64,000 nucleotides of DNA from Streptomyces ferrugineus. GTDB taxonomy: Bacteria > Actinomycetota > Actinomycetes > Streptomycetales > Streptomycetaceae. The notes beneath the pieces were generated by a model. It was given only the letters and a program-made list of their open reading frames with translations. It made no database searches and was not told the origin of the DNA. A program made the translations under genes and the position numbers. Below are positions 49,687 to 58,739 of the stretch, piece by piece; position 1 is the stretch's first letter, and each line of letters begins with the position of its first letter. Where the stretch lies: contig NZ_CP063373.1 of the NCBI RefSeq assembly GCF_015160855.1, positions 9,709,001-9,773,000 of the forward strand, in the 5' to 3' direction.

Positions 49687-51669
49687 TTACTGCTTGGTGT
49701 ACGTCAGCTTCTCCCCGCTGCTCGTGTTCACGCGCTCCAGCCTGCCGTCCGGCAGCAGCGTGACCTCGGTGGCCTCGCCCGGCGAGCAGGAGGTGGCCGG
49801 CTCGCCGGCGGTCACGCTGGAGGGACCCATCTCCAGCGGGCCGTCCGCGCCCGGCGCCTCGGTGAGCGCCGCCTCGAACTCGCAGTGGTAGCTGCCGGTG
49901 CCGGCCGGGCCGTCGGCGACGAGGGAGAGGACCGTGTCGCCCACCTCGCCCTGCCGGATGGTCAGCCGGCGGGTGTTCCGGCCGGTGTCGTTGTCGATCG
50001 AGGCCGTCCAGGTGCCGAGGTACCGCGCCGGGACCACGCCGTCGGCGGGTGCCGAGGTGGTCGGGGTGGGTGTGGGGGTGGTGTCGGCCGGGTCGGAGGT
50101 CGCGGTGGCCGTGGCGGACGGGGCGGACGGGGCGGGGGTGGGACCGCCGTCGGCTCTGCCGTCGCCGTCGCCGTTCATGAGGGCGTACACCGAGCCACCG
50201 GCGGCGAGCGCGACGACCAGCGCGACGAGGACGAGCGCCGCGGTGGAACGGCCGCTGCGCTGCGGCGGTTCGGGCTGGGGCGCGGGAAGGTACGGCAGGG
50301 GTGGGTCGTAGGGCGGGGTGGGGCCGTACGACCGGGCGGGGGTGTACGGCGGGGTCGAGCCGTAGGGCGGCGGGGTCGGGCCGGCCGGTGGACAGCCGTA
50401 CGCCGGCTGCTGCGGGTGCTGCTGCGGGGAGCCGTACGCCGGGTGGGCCGGGGTGCCACCGGGGGCGGCGGCCTCTCCGAAGGCGCCGGCGGGTGGAGTG
50501 CCGGGGCTCGGCGGCGGGGTCGGGCCGCTCCGGGGCGCGACGACGGTGGGGAGTTGGTCGGGCGGCGTCGCGGGGGCGGCCGGGGAGTGCTCGGGGGAGG
50601 CGGCGGGGGTGGGTTCGGCGGGGCGGGACAGGGCGGGGGCGGGCGCGCCGGGGGCGAGGGCGGGGCTCGGTACCGCGGGGCCGGGCACACCCGAGCCGGC
50701 GTCACCGGATCCCACCGGTCCCACCGATCCCACCGATCCCACGGGTCCCACGGGATCCTCCGTGTCCAGCAGCCGCACCGCGTGCCGCCCCAGCTGCGCC
50801 ACCAGCGCGCTCGGCAGCCACGGGTCCCGGGACCGGCCGTCCGAGACGGTGTCCTCCGCCCCCGTGCGCTCCAGGATCCGGTCCAGCGTCGGCCGGGCGC
50901 CGGGGGTCTTGCGCAGACAGTCCCGTACCAGCTCGGCGATGCCCTCGGGCACGCCCTCCAGGTCGGGCTCCTCCTGGGCTATCCGGAACATCAGGGCGTG
51001 GGCGCCGCTGTCGACCGAGCCGAAGGGCAGCTTGCCGGTCGCGGCGTACGCGAGGACCGAGCCCAGGCAGAAGACGTCGCACGCGGGCGTGATCCGCTCC
51101 CCGCGCACCTGCTCGGGCGCCATGAACCCCGGCGACCCGACGAGCGAGCCGGTGCGGGTGAGCCCGCTCTCGCCGACCGTCTCCAGCGCGCGGGCGATAC
51201 CGAAGTCGATGACGCGGGGCCCGTCGATGGTGATCAGGACGTTGGAGGGCTTCAGGTCCCGGTGCACTATGCCCGCGGCATGGATGTCCTTGAGCGCGTG
51301 CGCGAGGCCCGCCGCCAGGATCCGTACCGAACGCTCGGGCAGCGCCCCGTGGTCGTGCCCGACGACCTGCTGGAGGCTGGGCCCGGCGACATACCCGGTG
51401 GCCACCCACGGCACCTCGGCCTCGGTGTCCGCGTCCAGCACCGGCGCGGTCCAGAACCCGCCGACCTGCCGTGCGGCCCGCACCTCCTGCCGGAACCGGG
51501 CGCGGAACTCCTCCTGCGCGGCCAGCTCCCGCCGGACGAGTTTCACGGCGACGGTACGGCCACGGTCCGACCGGGCGAGATAGACGTCCCCCATGCCGCC
51601 CGCGCCCAGCCGCGCCAGCAGCCGATACACCCCGATCCGCGGTGGATCCCCCGGCCCCAGCTTCTGCAT
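49687..51669 (-). CDS. Membrane Ser/Thr protein kinase (PknB-type)
   Basis: A 660-aa kinase. The catalytic domain (about residues 12-275) has the glycine-rich loop LGAGGMGDVYLA, the invariant Lys in VAVKLV, HRDLKPSN and DFGIARA, then GSPGFMAPEQ. A long Pro/Gly/Tyr-rich juxtamembrane region (about 300-475) carries a short Val/Gly repeat. One membrane helix (LVLVALVVALAAGGSVYAL, about 477-495) and an outside beta-rich domain (TWTASIDNDTGRNTRRLTIRQGE, SCSPG) follow. No PASTA repeats are present, so the ligand differs from PknB. It is probably co-transcribed with the PstS-like gene. Confidence 0.94.
   Translation of the reverse strand: MQKLGPGDPPRIGVYRLLARLGAGGMGDVYLARSDRGRTVAVKLVRRELAAQEEFRARFRQEVRAARQVGGFWTAPVLDADTEAEVPWVATGYVAGPSLQQVVGHDHGALPERSVRILAAGLAHALKDIHAAGIVHRDLKPSNVLITIDGPRVIDFGIARALETVGESGLTRTGSLVGSPGFMAPEQVRGERITPACDVFCLGSVLAYAATGKLPFGSVDSGAHALMFRIAQEEPDLEGVPEGIAELVRDCLRKTPGARPTLDRILERTGAEDTVSDGRSRDPWLPSALVAQLGRHAVRLLDTEDPVGPVGSVGSVGPVGSGDAGSGVPGPAVPSPALAPGAPAPALSRPAEPTPAASPEHSPAAPATPPDQLPTVVAPRSGPTPPPSPGTPPAGAFGEAAAPGGTPAHPAYGSPQQHPQQPAYGCPPAGPTPPPYGSTPPYTPARSYGPTPPYDPPLPYLPAPQPEPPQRSGRSTAALVLVALVVALAAGGSVYALMNGDGDGRADGGPTPAPSAPSATATATSDPADTTPTPTPTTSAPADGVVPARYLGTWTASIDNDTGRNTRRLTIRQGEVGDTVLSLVADGPAGTGSYHCEFEAALTEAPGADGPLEMGPSSVTAGEPATSCSPGEATEVTLLPDGRLERVNTSSGEKLTYTKQ
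50701..50755. repeat. Nine-base tandem repeats inside the kinase gene
   Basis: Imperfect tandem copies of CCACCGATC/CCACGGGTC encode alternating GPV/GSV triplets (VGPVGSVGSVGPVGS) in the juxtamembrane linker, about residue 305-323. Length variation between strains is likely. Confidence 0.75.
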
Positions 51670-51747
51670 CGCACGCCCCCAACCAGCCCCCGCCTATGCG
51701 TCGGCCCCACGATAGTGCGGCATATGAGGAGGTGAGCGGGCCGGTGC

Positions 51748-52206
51748 CTACGGTTCCGTAACAGGAACGGCGATCTGGTCGAGGGCCTTCGACAACCGTT
51801 CCAGAACCCTTACGGCATCGGCGAGTTCCGCCTCCCCGACAGCCTCGGCCAGCAGATCCGCGAAGGCCGCGTGGCCGGGGTCGATACGGGAGACGGCCGC
51901 CCGTCCCTGCTCCGTCGGCGCGAGCAGCTTCGCGCGGCGGTGGGCCGGGTTGGGCCGGTACTCGGCGAGCCCCCTGTCCACCAGCAGGTCGGCGATGCGC
52001 TGCACGCTCTGCCGGGTGATGCCCATGGCGCGGGCGACGCCGGAGACGGGGAGGGGTTCGCCGAGCACCGCGCCCAGCACCTGCCACCAGGCCGCCGTCA
52101 GCCCGGCCGGCCTGGCCAGTTCCTCGGCGACCGCGAGGAACTGGCCGTTGAGCCTGAAGACCCCGAGCGCGCTGCGGCTGAGCAGGTCCTGTCGTTCGCG
52201 GCTCAC
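51748..52206 (-). CDS. MarR family transcriptional regulator
   Basis: A 152-aa winged-helix regulator. LTAAWWQVLGAVLGEPLPVSGVARAMGITRQSVQRIADLLVDRGLAEYRPNPAHRRAKLLAPTEQG is the HTH and wing region (about residues 37-102). It starts at GTG 52206, overlapping the DJ-1 gene stop by 4 bases. Two GACAGC dyads upstream of the operon are its likely operators, giving autoregulation of the DJ-1/MarR unit. Confidence 0.92.
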   Translation of the reverse strand: MSRERQDLLSRSALGVFRLNGQFLAVAEELARPAGLTAAWWQVLGAVLGEPLPVSGVARAMGITRQSVQRIADLLVDRGLAEYRPNPAHRRAKLLAPTEQGRAAVSRIDPGHAAFADLLAEAVGEAELADAVRVLERLSKALDQIAVPVTEP

Positions 52207-52808
52207 AGCACGCCGGCCTTCTCCAGGACGGCGTACGCCTCGGCGTCGGAGTCGTGGAACAGCCGGTACCAGGCGTCGACGGCCGCGTCGTCGTACACCT
52301 TCAGCAGCCGCAGGATCTCCCGGGCGAAGGCGACCGGCTCGGTGGGACCGGCCGTGACGAGCCCACCGTCGGTGACGGCGTCCGCCTCGACATACCGCTC
52401 GCCGCCGGCGTACCCGGTCGCGGCCAGGTAGAAGGAGACCGCGCTGGTGTGGTCCCGCTCGTCGAGCAGTCCCTCGCGCGCGACGCCGACCGTCGCCCCG
52501 CAGATCGCGGCCACCGGCGCTCCGGCGTCCAGGAAGGCGCGGGCGGTGCGGGCGAAGGGGGCGAGTTCGTCGCCCGCGTCCCAGAGGTCGGCGCCGGGGA
52601 GGATCAGCAGGGCCGCGTCGGAGGGCCGTACGTCGGCCAGGGCAAGGTCGGGCTGGATGCGCAGGCCGCCGACGGTCGTGACGGGTTCGCGGGTGGGGCC
52701 GACGGTGCGGATCTCGTAGCCGGCGCGGGCGAGTTGCGCGGTGGCGTGGCCGGGCTCCCAGTCGGCGAGGGTGTCGTAGACGGCGAGGTACACGGGTTTG
52801 CGAGTCAT
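52203..52808 (-). CDS. DJ-1/PfpI family protein
   Basis: A 201-aa class-I glutamine-amidotransferase-like protein. VYLAVYDTLADWEPGHATAQL at the N-terminus and the nucleophile elbow AAICGATVGVAREGLLD (Cys about residue 101) define the family, with GADLWDAG supplying an acidic residue region. Relatives are glyoxalase/chaperone or isonitrile-hydratase-like enzymes. It is first gene of a two-gene operon with a MarR repressor; operators overlap its start. Confidence 0.9.
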   Translation of the reverse strand: MTRKPVYLAVYDTLADWEPGHATAQLARAGYEIRTVGPTREPVTTVGGLRIQPDLALADVRPSDAALLILPGADLWDAGDELAPFARTARAFLDAGAPVAAICGATVGVAREGLLDERDHTSAVSFYLAATGYAGGERYVEADAVTDGGLVTAGPTEPVAFAREILRLLKVYDDAAVDAWYRLFHDSDAEAYAVLEKAGVL

Positions 52809-52842
52809 GACAGCATGCTGACACTTAGACAGCTTGCTGTCA
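52808..52842. promoter_or_regulatory. Tandem MarR operators upstream of DJ-1 gene
   Basis: GACAGC-TT-GCTGTC (52828-52841) is a perfect dyad. TGACAGC-AT-GCTGACA (52808-52823) is a near-perfect second copy starting at the DJ-1 ATG itself. Size and spacing are those of MarR sites that block transcription initiation. Confidence 0.78.
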
Positions 52843-52881
52843 ATAGAGCATCCTCCCGCCCCTGCCGTCGTTGGATCAGGC

Positions 52882-53124
52882 ATGAAGATCATCACTGCCA
52901 CCGCGCTCGCCGGCGCGGCTCTGCTCACGTCCGCCGTTCCCGCCTCCGCGGACGACGGGCCCCTCGACTTCGGCATCTTCCAGGGCGTCAACGACACCAA
53001 GGGCTCGGGCTTCACGGACTCGCGCGTGGGCTGGGGGCAGACGAACAGCGAGTCGAGCGAGACCACCCCGAAGTCGGCGCTGGGCGTGCTGCTGGACGAC
53101 CTGGTGACGCCCGGCCGGCTGTAA
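52882..53124 (+). CDS. Small secreted protein of unknown function (80 aa)
   Basis: An 80-aa protein with a clear signal peptide (MKIITATALAGAALLTSAVPASA, cleavage after ASA about residue 23). A mature part of 57 residues rich in Gly, Ser, Thr and Asp follows (FGIFQGVNDTKGSGFTDSRVGWGQTNS). Nothing in it resembles a known family. It lies divergent from the DJ-1/MarR operon and upstream of the aminotransferase. Secretion is the only firm inference. Confidence 0.7.
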   Translation: MKIITATALAGAALLTSAVPASADDGPLDFGIFQGVNDTKGSGFTDSRVGWGQTNSESSETTPKSALGVLLDDLVTPGRL

Positions 53125-53213
53125 CACGTGTCGACAACCTGTCGCGGAAACCCGCCGACCGCAGACAGGACGCCGATATCGCGCCGACCGAACCGGCTCC
53201 TACGCTCGGCCGC

Positions 53214-54569
53214 ATGACCCCTCAGCCGAATCCCGAGGTCGGCGCCGCCGTGAAGGCCGCGGACCGTGCGCATGTGTTCCACTCCTGGTCCGCGCAGGAG
53301 CTCATCGACCCGCTCGCCGTCGCCGGTGCGCGGGGGTCGTACTTCTGGGACTACGACGGCCGGCGCTATCTCGACTTCACCAGCGGACTCGTCTACACCA
53401 ACATCGGCTACCAGCACCCGAAGGTCGTCGCCGCGATCCAGGAGCAGGCGGCGCGGATGACGACCTTCGCGCCGGCGTTCGCCGTCGAGGCGCGGTCGGA
53501 GGCGGCGCGGCTGATCGCCGAGCGGACGCCGGGTGACCTGGACAGCATCTTCTTCACCAACGGCGGCGCGGACGCCGTGGAACACGCGGTGCGGATGGCC
53601 CGGCTGCACACGGGCCGCCCGAAGGTGCTCTCGGCGTACCGCTCGTACCACGGCGGCACGCAGCAGGCCGTGAACCTCACCGGCGACCCGCGCCGCTGGG
53701 CCTCCGACGGCGGGACGGCCGGCGTGGTGCACTTCTGGGCGCCGTTCCTCTACCGCTCCCGCTTCTACGCCGAGACCGAGGAGCAGGAGTGCGCCCGGGC
53801 GCTGGAGCACCTGGAGACGACGATCGCCTTCGAGGGGCCGTCGACGATCGCCGCGATCATCCTGGAGACGATCCCAGGGACGGCGGGCATCATGATCCCG
53901 CCCCCCGGCTATCTCTCCGGCGTCCGGGAGCTCTGCGACAAGTACGGGATCGTCTTCGTCCTCGACGAGGTCATGGCGGGGTTCGGGCGGACCGGTGAGT
54001 GGTTCGCGGCGGACCTGTTCGATGTGACGCCGGACCTGATGACCTTCGCGAAGGGCGTGAACTCGGGGTATGTGCCGCTGGGCGGCGTGGCCATCTCGGG
54101 TGCCGTCGCCGAGACCTTCGCGAAGCGGCCGTACCCGGGCGGTCTGACGTACTCGGGCCATCCGCTGGCCTGCGCGGCCGCCGTCGCGACGATCGAGGTC
54201 ATGGCCGAGGAGGGCGTGGTCGAGAACGCCGCGCGCCTGGGCGCCGACGTGGTCGGTCCGGGGCTGCGGGAGCTGGCCGAGCGGCACCCCTGCGTCGGCG
54301 AGGTGCGGGGCGTGGGCATGTTCTGGGCGCTCGAACTGGTCAAGAACCGGGAGACCCGCGAACCGCTGGTCCCCTACAACGCGGCCGGCGAGGCGAACGC
54401 CCCCATGACAGCGTTCGGCTCCACCGCGAAGACCGCCGGCCTGTGGCCGTTCGTGAACATGAACCGCACCCACGTGGTACCGCCGTGCAATGTCAGCGAG
54501 GCGGAACTGAAGGAAGGGCTGGCGGCGCTGGACGCCGCGCTGGCGGTGGCGGACGAGTACACGGGGTAG
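53214..54569 (+). CDS. Class III PLP-dependent aminotransferase
   Basis: A 451-aa aminotransferase of the omega-amino acid:pyruvate/taurine type. YFWDYDGRRYLDFTSGLVYTNIGYQHP at the N-terminus, FTNGGADAVEHAVRMARLHTGR, and the cofactor-binding Asp in FVLDEVMAGFGRTGEWF are clear. The PLP Lys is in MTFAKGVNSGYVPLGGVAIS (about residue 281). The substrate is probably a terminal amine. Monocistronic; followed by a repeat with a terminator-like hairpin. Confidence 0.93.
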   Translation: MTPQPNPEVGAAVKAADRAHVFHSWSAQELIDPLAVAGARGSYFWDYDGRRYLDFTSGLVYTNIGYQHPKVVAAIQEQAARMTTFAPAFAVEARSEAARLIAERTPGDLDSIFFTNGGADAVEHAVRMARLHTGRPKVLSAYRSYHGGTQQAVNLTGDPRRWASDGGTAGVVHFWAPFLYRSRFYAETEEQECARALEHLETTIAFEGPSTIAAIILETIPGTAGIMIPPPGYLSGVRELCDKYGIVFVLDEVMAGFGRTGEWFAADLFDVTPDLMTFAKGVNSGYVPLGGVAISGAVAETFAKRPYPGGLTYSGHPLACAAAVATIEVMAEEGVVENAARLGADVVGPGLRELAERHPCVGEVRGVGMFWALELVKNRETREPLVPYNAAGEANAPMTAFGSTAKTAGLWPFVNMNRTHVVPPCNVSEAELKEGLAALDAALAVADEYTG

Positions 54570-54603
54570 GGACGCCACCTCTCCACGCCGGTCCGCACCA
54601 TCC

Positions 54604-54672
54604 AGCCCGTCCGGCGTTTGAGGACAAGGCCCCTTCAGGGCCGGAGCGGGGGTCTGGGGGCCGCAGGCCCCC
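54604..54672. repeat. Streptomyces intergenic repeat with terminator hairpin
   Basis: The CCCGTCCGGCGTTTGAGGAC segment, GGCCC-TTCA-GGGCC hairpin and GGGGGCC-GCA-GGCCCCC hairpin (54656-54672) form a common Streptomyces post-gene repeat. It probably terminates the aminotransferase transcript. Confidence 0.6.
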
Positions 54673-54819
54673 GGGGGGACGGGAATGGGTAGGGGCGGCG
54701 GGGGCGAGAAAAGTCGGGCGGCGCAGAAACCTCGCCCGGCACCCGAACGCGTAAGGTGGCGTGCTCGTAGACATAGACGTGCACGCCACCTCATCGCGAC
54801 GACGGGAGACGCCCTGACC

Positions 54820-55521
54820 ATGCCCGGCACCAGCGGCAACGGCTCCGTGACGCGAAGTACCCTGCGCCAGCAGATCGCGGACGCGCTGCGGGACGAGGTA
54901 CTGGCCGGGCGGCTCCAGGCGGGCCGGGAATTCACCGTGAAGGAGATCGCCGAGCTGTACGGCGTCTCCGCCACCCCGGTACGCGAGGCACTCGTCGACC
55001 TCTCCGCACAGGGCCTCCTGGAGGCCGACCAGCACCGCGGCTTCCGCGTCCACGAGTACTCCGTCGAGGACTACCGCGGCATCGTCGAGGCCCGCGCCCT
55101 GGTCCTCGACGGCATGTTCCAGGTCCTGGCCACCGACCGGGCGCGCCACCGCGACCCCGACGACCCCCGCGTCCACACCGCCGTCGTCGGCGTGCGCCGC
55201 CGCGCCGAGGAGGCCCAGCGCGCCGCCATCGCCGGCGACCTCACCGTGCTCATCGGCTACGACCTGCGCTTCTGGCGCGAGCTCGCCGCCCTCTTCGGCA
55301 ACCCCTACCTCGCCGACTTCCTGCACCGGCTGCGCCTGCAGTCCTGGGTCTGCGCGGTCCAGCACCTGCGCCGCCTGCACGATCTACGCGGCCACCTGTG
55401 GTCCCGGCACACCGAACTGGTCGACGCCCTGATGCGCCGCGACCTGCCCTCCGCCCGTTCGATCATCGCCGCCCACGACGCGGACTCCCTCGCCCTGATC
55501 GAGCGGCTGGCGGCCGGATGA
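54820..55521 (+). CDS. GntR/FCD family transcriptional regulator
   Basis: A 233-aa regulator. The winged helix (LRQQIADALRDEVLAGRLQAGREFTVKEIAELYGVSATPVREALVDLSAQGLLEADQHRGFRV, residues about 15-78) is followed by a helical FCD-type domain with conserved His/Asp positions (DLRFWRELAALFGNPYLADFLHRLR). Its stop overlaps the ATG of the large glycosyltransferase, an unusual coupling of a regulator to a membrane enzyme. ATG 54820 was chosen; GTG upstream is possible. Confidence 0.88.
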   Translation: MPGTSGNGSVTRSTLRQQIADALRDEVLAGRLQAGREFTVKEIAELYGVSATPVREALVDLSAQGLLEADQHRGFRVHEYSVEDYRGIVEARALVLDGMFQVLATDRARHRDPDDPRVHTAVVGVRRRAEEAQRAAIAGDLTVLIGYDLRFWRELAALFGNPYLADFLHRLRLQSWVCAVQHLRRLHDLRGHLWSRHTELVDALMRRDLPSARSIIAAHDADSLALIERLAAG

Positions 55522-58001
55522 GCCCCGAGCAGGGCCTGCCCGAGCTCTCCGCGGACATCACCGAACACGACCCCGACGAGGCCTGCCCCTGCGAGCTGTC
55601 CGTCGTCATCCCCGCCTACAACGAGCGGCACCGGCTCACCCCCACCCTCGACGCCCTCACCGACCACCTGAACGCCGACCGGGCCCGCTGGCCCTCCTGG
55701 GAGATCGTCGTCGCCGACGACGGCTCCACCGACGCCACCGGCGATCTCGTCACCGCCCGCCAGGACCCCCGTGTCCGCCTGGTCACCGGCACCCGCAACC
55801 GCGGCAAGGGCCACGCCCTGCGCCTGGGCGTCGCCGCCTCCCGGGGCCGCCGCGTGCTGGTCACCGACGCCGATCTCGCGACCCCGATCGAGGAGCTGGA
55901 GCGGCTCGACAAGGCGCTCGGCGAGGGCAACTGCGCGGCGATCGGCTCCCGTTCGGTCCCCGGCGCCTCGATCGGCGACCGCCAGCACCGGCTGCGCGAA
56001 CTCCTGGGCCGCGCCGGGAACGTACTGATACGCCGTACGGCCCTGCCCGGCATCCACGACACCCAGTGCGGCTTCAAGCTCTTCGACGGCGACCGCGCCC
56101 GCGAGGCCTACGCCGCCTCCCGCGTCAACGGCTGGGGCATCGACGTGGAGGTCTTACGCCACCTCCGCCGCGCGGGTCTCACCGTCGCCGAGGTCCCCGT
56201 CCGCTGGTCGCACCGGCCCGGCTCCAAGGTCGGCCCCCTCGACTACGCCCGCGTCCTCACCGAGATAGCCCGGATCGCACTGCGCTCCCTGCGCCCCGCC
56301 GACCTCTACGCCGGCCTCCTGTTCCTCCTGATGTCGGTGGCCCTCTACTCCGGCCGCTTCTTCGACCCGGCCCACCGCTACCTCCCCGACTCGCTGCGCG
56401 ACCAGAACCAGTGGGAGTGGTTCTTCGCGGTCACGGCCGACAACGTCGCCCACCTCCGCAACCCCCTCTTCACCGACCTCCAGGGCTTCCCCGACGGCGT
56501 CAACCTCATGGCCAACACGGTCATGCTGGGCCTGTCCGTCCCCCTCACGCCCCTGACGCTCACCGCCGGGCCCGCGGTCACTCTCAGCCTGGTCATGACG
56601 CTGGGCCTCGCCGCCACCGCCGCGGCCTGGTACCGGCTGATCGTCAAGTACGTCGTACGCGGCCGGATCCCGGCCTTCGTGGGCGCCTCGCTCGCCGCCT
56701 TCGCCCCGCCGATGGTCAGCCACGCCCACGCGCACCCGAACTTCGTCGTCCTGTTCATGATCCCGCTGATCATCGACCGCGCCCTGCGCCTGTGCACGGG
56801 CACCCGGGTGGTACGGGACGCGGTGGTGCTCGGCCTGATGGCGGCGTACCAGATCTTCCTCGGCGAGGAGCCGTTGCTGCTCGCGGCGCTGGGCATGCTG
56901 CTGTTCGCCGCTGCCCACGCCGTCGCACGGCCGGAGACGGCACGCGCGTCCTGGCGGCCCCTGCTCAAGGGGCTCGTCATCGCCGCCTCCGTCTGTCTTC
57001 CGCTCGTCGTGTATCCGCTCGTCTGGCAGTTCGCCGGCCCGCAGAGCTACACCGACATCGAGCACAACCCCCGCTCCTTCAACAGCCCCCTCGCCCTGCT
57101 CTCCTTCGCCGAGCGCTCCTGGCTCGCGGGCGACGCCAGGACGGCGAACGCGCTGGCCTTCAACACCACCGAGCAGAACGCCTTCTACGGCTGGCCGCTG
57201 GCCCTGCTCGCCTTCGCGATCCTCGTACGGCTGTGGGAGCGGGCCCTGGTCAGGGCGCTGGCGTTCACGGCGGTGGCGGCGGCCCTGCTGTCCCTGGGAC
57301 GGGAGTTCCGTATTCCGCTCACCCGCATCACCCTCCCCGGCCCCTGGGAACTCCTCGCCGACAAGCCGCTGTTCGAGGCGGTCGTCGAGAGCCGGGTCGC
57401 GATGATCTGCGCCCCCGCGCTGGGCATGCTGCTCGCCGTCGCCCTGGACAAGCTGCTCACAGCCCGCCCCCTGACCACGCGCTACGTCGGCCTGCTCGGC
57501 GTCGGTCTCGCGCTCCTCCCGCTCATCCCCGCCCCGCTGCGGGCGGTCGACCGCGTCGACGTCCCCGCCTTCATCGCGGACGGCACCTGGAAGTCGTACG
57601 TCCGCGACGGCGAGGCACTCGTACCGGTGCCGCTGCCCGACCCCTCCGACGCGGAGGCGCTGCACTGGCAGACCGAGGCCGGTCTCGGCTTCAAGCTGGC
57701 GGGCGGCTACTTCAACGGCCCCTACGGCGACGAACGCGTCGGCATCTACGGCGCCGAGCCCCGCTTCACCTCCAACCTGCTGCGCGATGTGCGCAACTCG
57801 GGCGACGTACCGCCGGTCAACGACTCCTGGCGGCAGCAGGCCCGGGCCGACCTGGCGTACTGGAGGGCGGGTGTCCTGGTGCTTGCCCCGCAGCCGAACG
57901 ACCGGGCGCTGCGTGAGACGGTGGAGAAGCTGGTGGGCGGGCCCGGTAGGTGGGTCGACGGCGTATGGGTATGGGACCTGCACGAGCGGGGACCCGGGTG
58001 A
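55518..58001 (+). CDS. GT2 glycosyltransferase fused to polytopic membrane domain, TTA codon
   Basis: An 827-aa protein. Residues about 28-255 form a dolichyl-phosphate-type GT2 domain: VVIPAYNERHRLTPTLDAL, VVADDGSTDATG and VTDADLATP, then DTQCGFKLF. The rest has about ten membrane helices and an outside C-terminal domain (GTWKSYVRDGEALVPVPLPD), resembling GT39/GT87-type polyprenyl-linked transferases. Fusion of undecaprenyl-phosphate sugar synthesis and transfer is plausible. A TTA codon at 56154 (codon 213) predicts bldA-dependent expression. ATGA overlap with GntR. Confidence 0.88.
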   Translation: MSPEQGLPELSADITEHDPDEACPCELSVVIPAYNERHRLTPTLDALTDHLNADRARWPSWEIVVADDGSTDATGDLVTARQDPRVRLVTGTRNRGKGHALRLGVAASRGRRVLVTDADLATPIEELERLDKALGEGNCAAIGSRSVPGASIGDRQHRLRELLGRAGNVLIRRTALPGIHDTQCGFKLFDGDRAREAYAASRVNGWGIDVEVLRHLRRAGLTVAEVPVRWSHRPGSKVGPLDYARVLTEIARIALRSLRPADLYAGLLFLLMSVALYSGRFFDPAHRYLPDSLRDQNQWEWFFAVTADNVAHLRNPLFTDLQGFPDGVNLMANTVMLGLSVPLTPLTLTAGPAVTLSLVMTLGLAATAAAWYRLIVKYVVRGRIPAFVGASLAAFAPPMVSHAHAHPNFVVLFMIPLIIDRALRLCTGTRVVRDAVVLGLMAAYQIFLGEEPLLLAALGMLLFAAAHAVARPETARASWRPLLKGLVIAASVCLPLVVYPLVWQFAGPQSYTDIEHNPRSFNSPLALLSFAERSWLAGDARTANALAFNTTEQNAFYGWPLALLAFAILVRLWERALVRALAFTAVAAALLSLGREFRIPLTRITLPGPWELLADKPLFEAVVESRVAMICAPALGMLLAVALDKLLTARPLTTRYVGLLGVGLALLPLIPAPLRAVDRVDVPAFIADGTWKSYVRDGEALVPVPLPDPSDAEALHWQTEAGLGFKLAGGYFNGPYGDERVGIYGAEPRFTSNLLRDVRNSGDVPPVNDSWRQQARADLAYWRAGVLVLAPQPNDRALRETVEKLVGGPGRWVDGVWVWDLHERGPG

Positions 58002-58088
58002 GGCCCGTACGAGGGGATCCGCCCCCGAGCCGCACCGACTACCCTTCCCTGACCGACGTGCTACACGAGCTGTGCGAGGAGTCCTCTT

Positions 58089-58739
58089 TTGGCCTGTGAC
58101 CTGTGGCTGGTACCGCTTGTCGATGTGTTGTGCCACACCCCCGACAACCCTTTCGCCGAGGAACTCGCGCAATACAACAAGGTGCTCGCCGAGGCCGGGC
58201 TGCCACCGGTGCCGGTGTACCAGTACATGCCGGGCCTGTCCGGCGACGTCGCCCCGGTCGCCGGCTTCGACTACGACGCGCTGCACTTCCTGCGCCGCGC
58301 GTATCTGCTCCAGGTCTGCGGCCTTGCGGTGACGCCGGTCGACGAACTGGGCGGCGACTACGAACAGCTGCTGGAGATGTTCGAGTCGACGGCCCAGCAG
58401 TCGCACCTGGTCTGGCACTACGACCACGCGGGCGCCTATGTCCCGGTCGACTTCCCGGGTCCGCTGGCCAACGACGAGCTCCTCGCGGGCGGCGGCCCGT
58501 TGGGCTCCTCGCAGGCACTGCTGCGCGAGCTGGAGTCCGTGGCCCCGGTGATCGGTATCGACCCGGCCAACCCCCCGACGGCGCCGCAGCCCCCGCTCGC
58601 CCCCACGTCCCTGGAGGAACCGGCCGTGCCCGCCCCGTACGACCCCAGCCCTTTCGCCCGCGAACGGCACGTCTGGCTGGGGCTGCACGCGGCGGCGACG
58701 CGGAGTCTGGCGCAGGGTTCGATGATCGTCTTCAGCTGA
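58089..58739 (+). CDS. Conserved protein of unknown function (216 aa)
   Basis: A soluble, Pro-rich protein beginning MACDLWLVPLVDVLCHTPDNPF. It has YQYMPGLSGDVAPVAGFDYDALHFLRRAYLLQVCGLAVTPVDELGGDYEQLLEMF in the middle and a conserved end (HVWLGLHAAATRSLAQGSMIVFS). I do not recognise a named family. The TTG start at 58089 has GAGGAG upstream. It follows the GT2 gene on the same strand, 87 bases away. Its 3' end overlaps the convergent small gene by 8 bases. Confidence 0.7.
   Translation: MACDLWLVPLVDVLCHTPDNPFAEELAQYNKVLAEAGLPPVPVYQYMPGLSGDVAPVAGFDYDALHFLRRAYLLQVCGLAVTPVDELGGDYEQLLEMFESTAQQSHLVWHYDHAGAYVPVDFPGPLANDELLAGGGPLGSSQALLRELESVAPVIGIDPANPPTAPQPPLAPTSLEEPAVPAPYDPSPFARERHVWLGLHAAATRSLAQGSMIVFS

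Noticed and set aside
49090..51735. 881-codon open frame on the + strand
   Set aside because: Antisense to the kinase and the PstS-like gene; Gly/Arg-rich, no recognisable domain.
52203..54974. 923-codon open frame on the - strand extending the DJ-1 gene
   Set aside because: The first 700 residues are antisense to the aminotransferase; the DJ-1 start at 52808 has operators and homology support.
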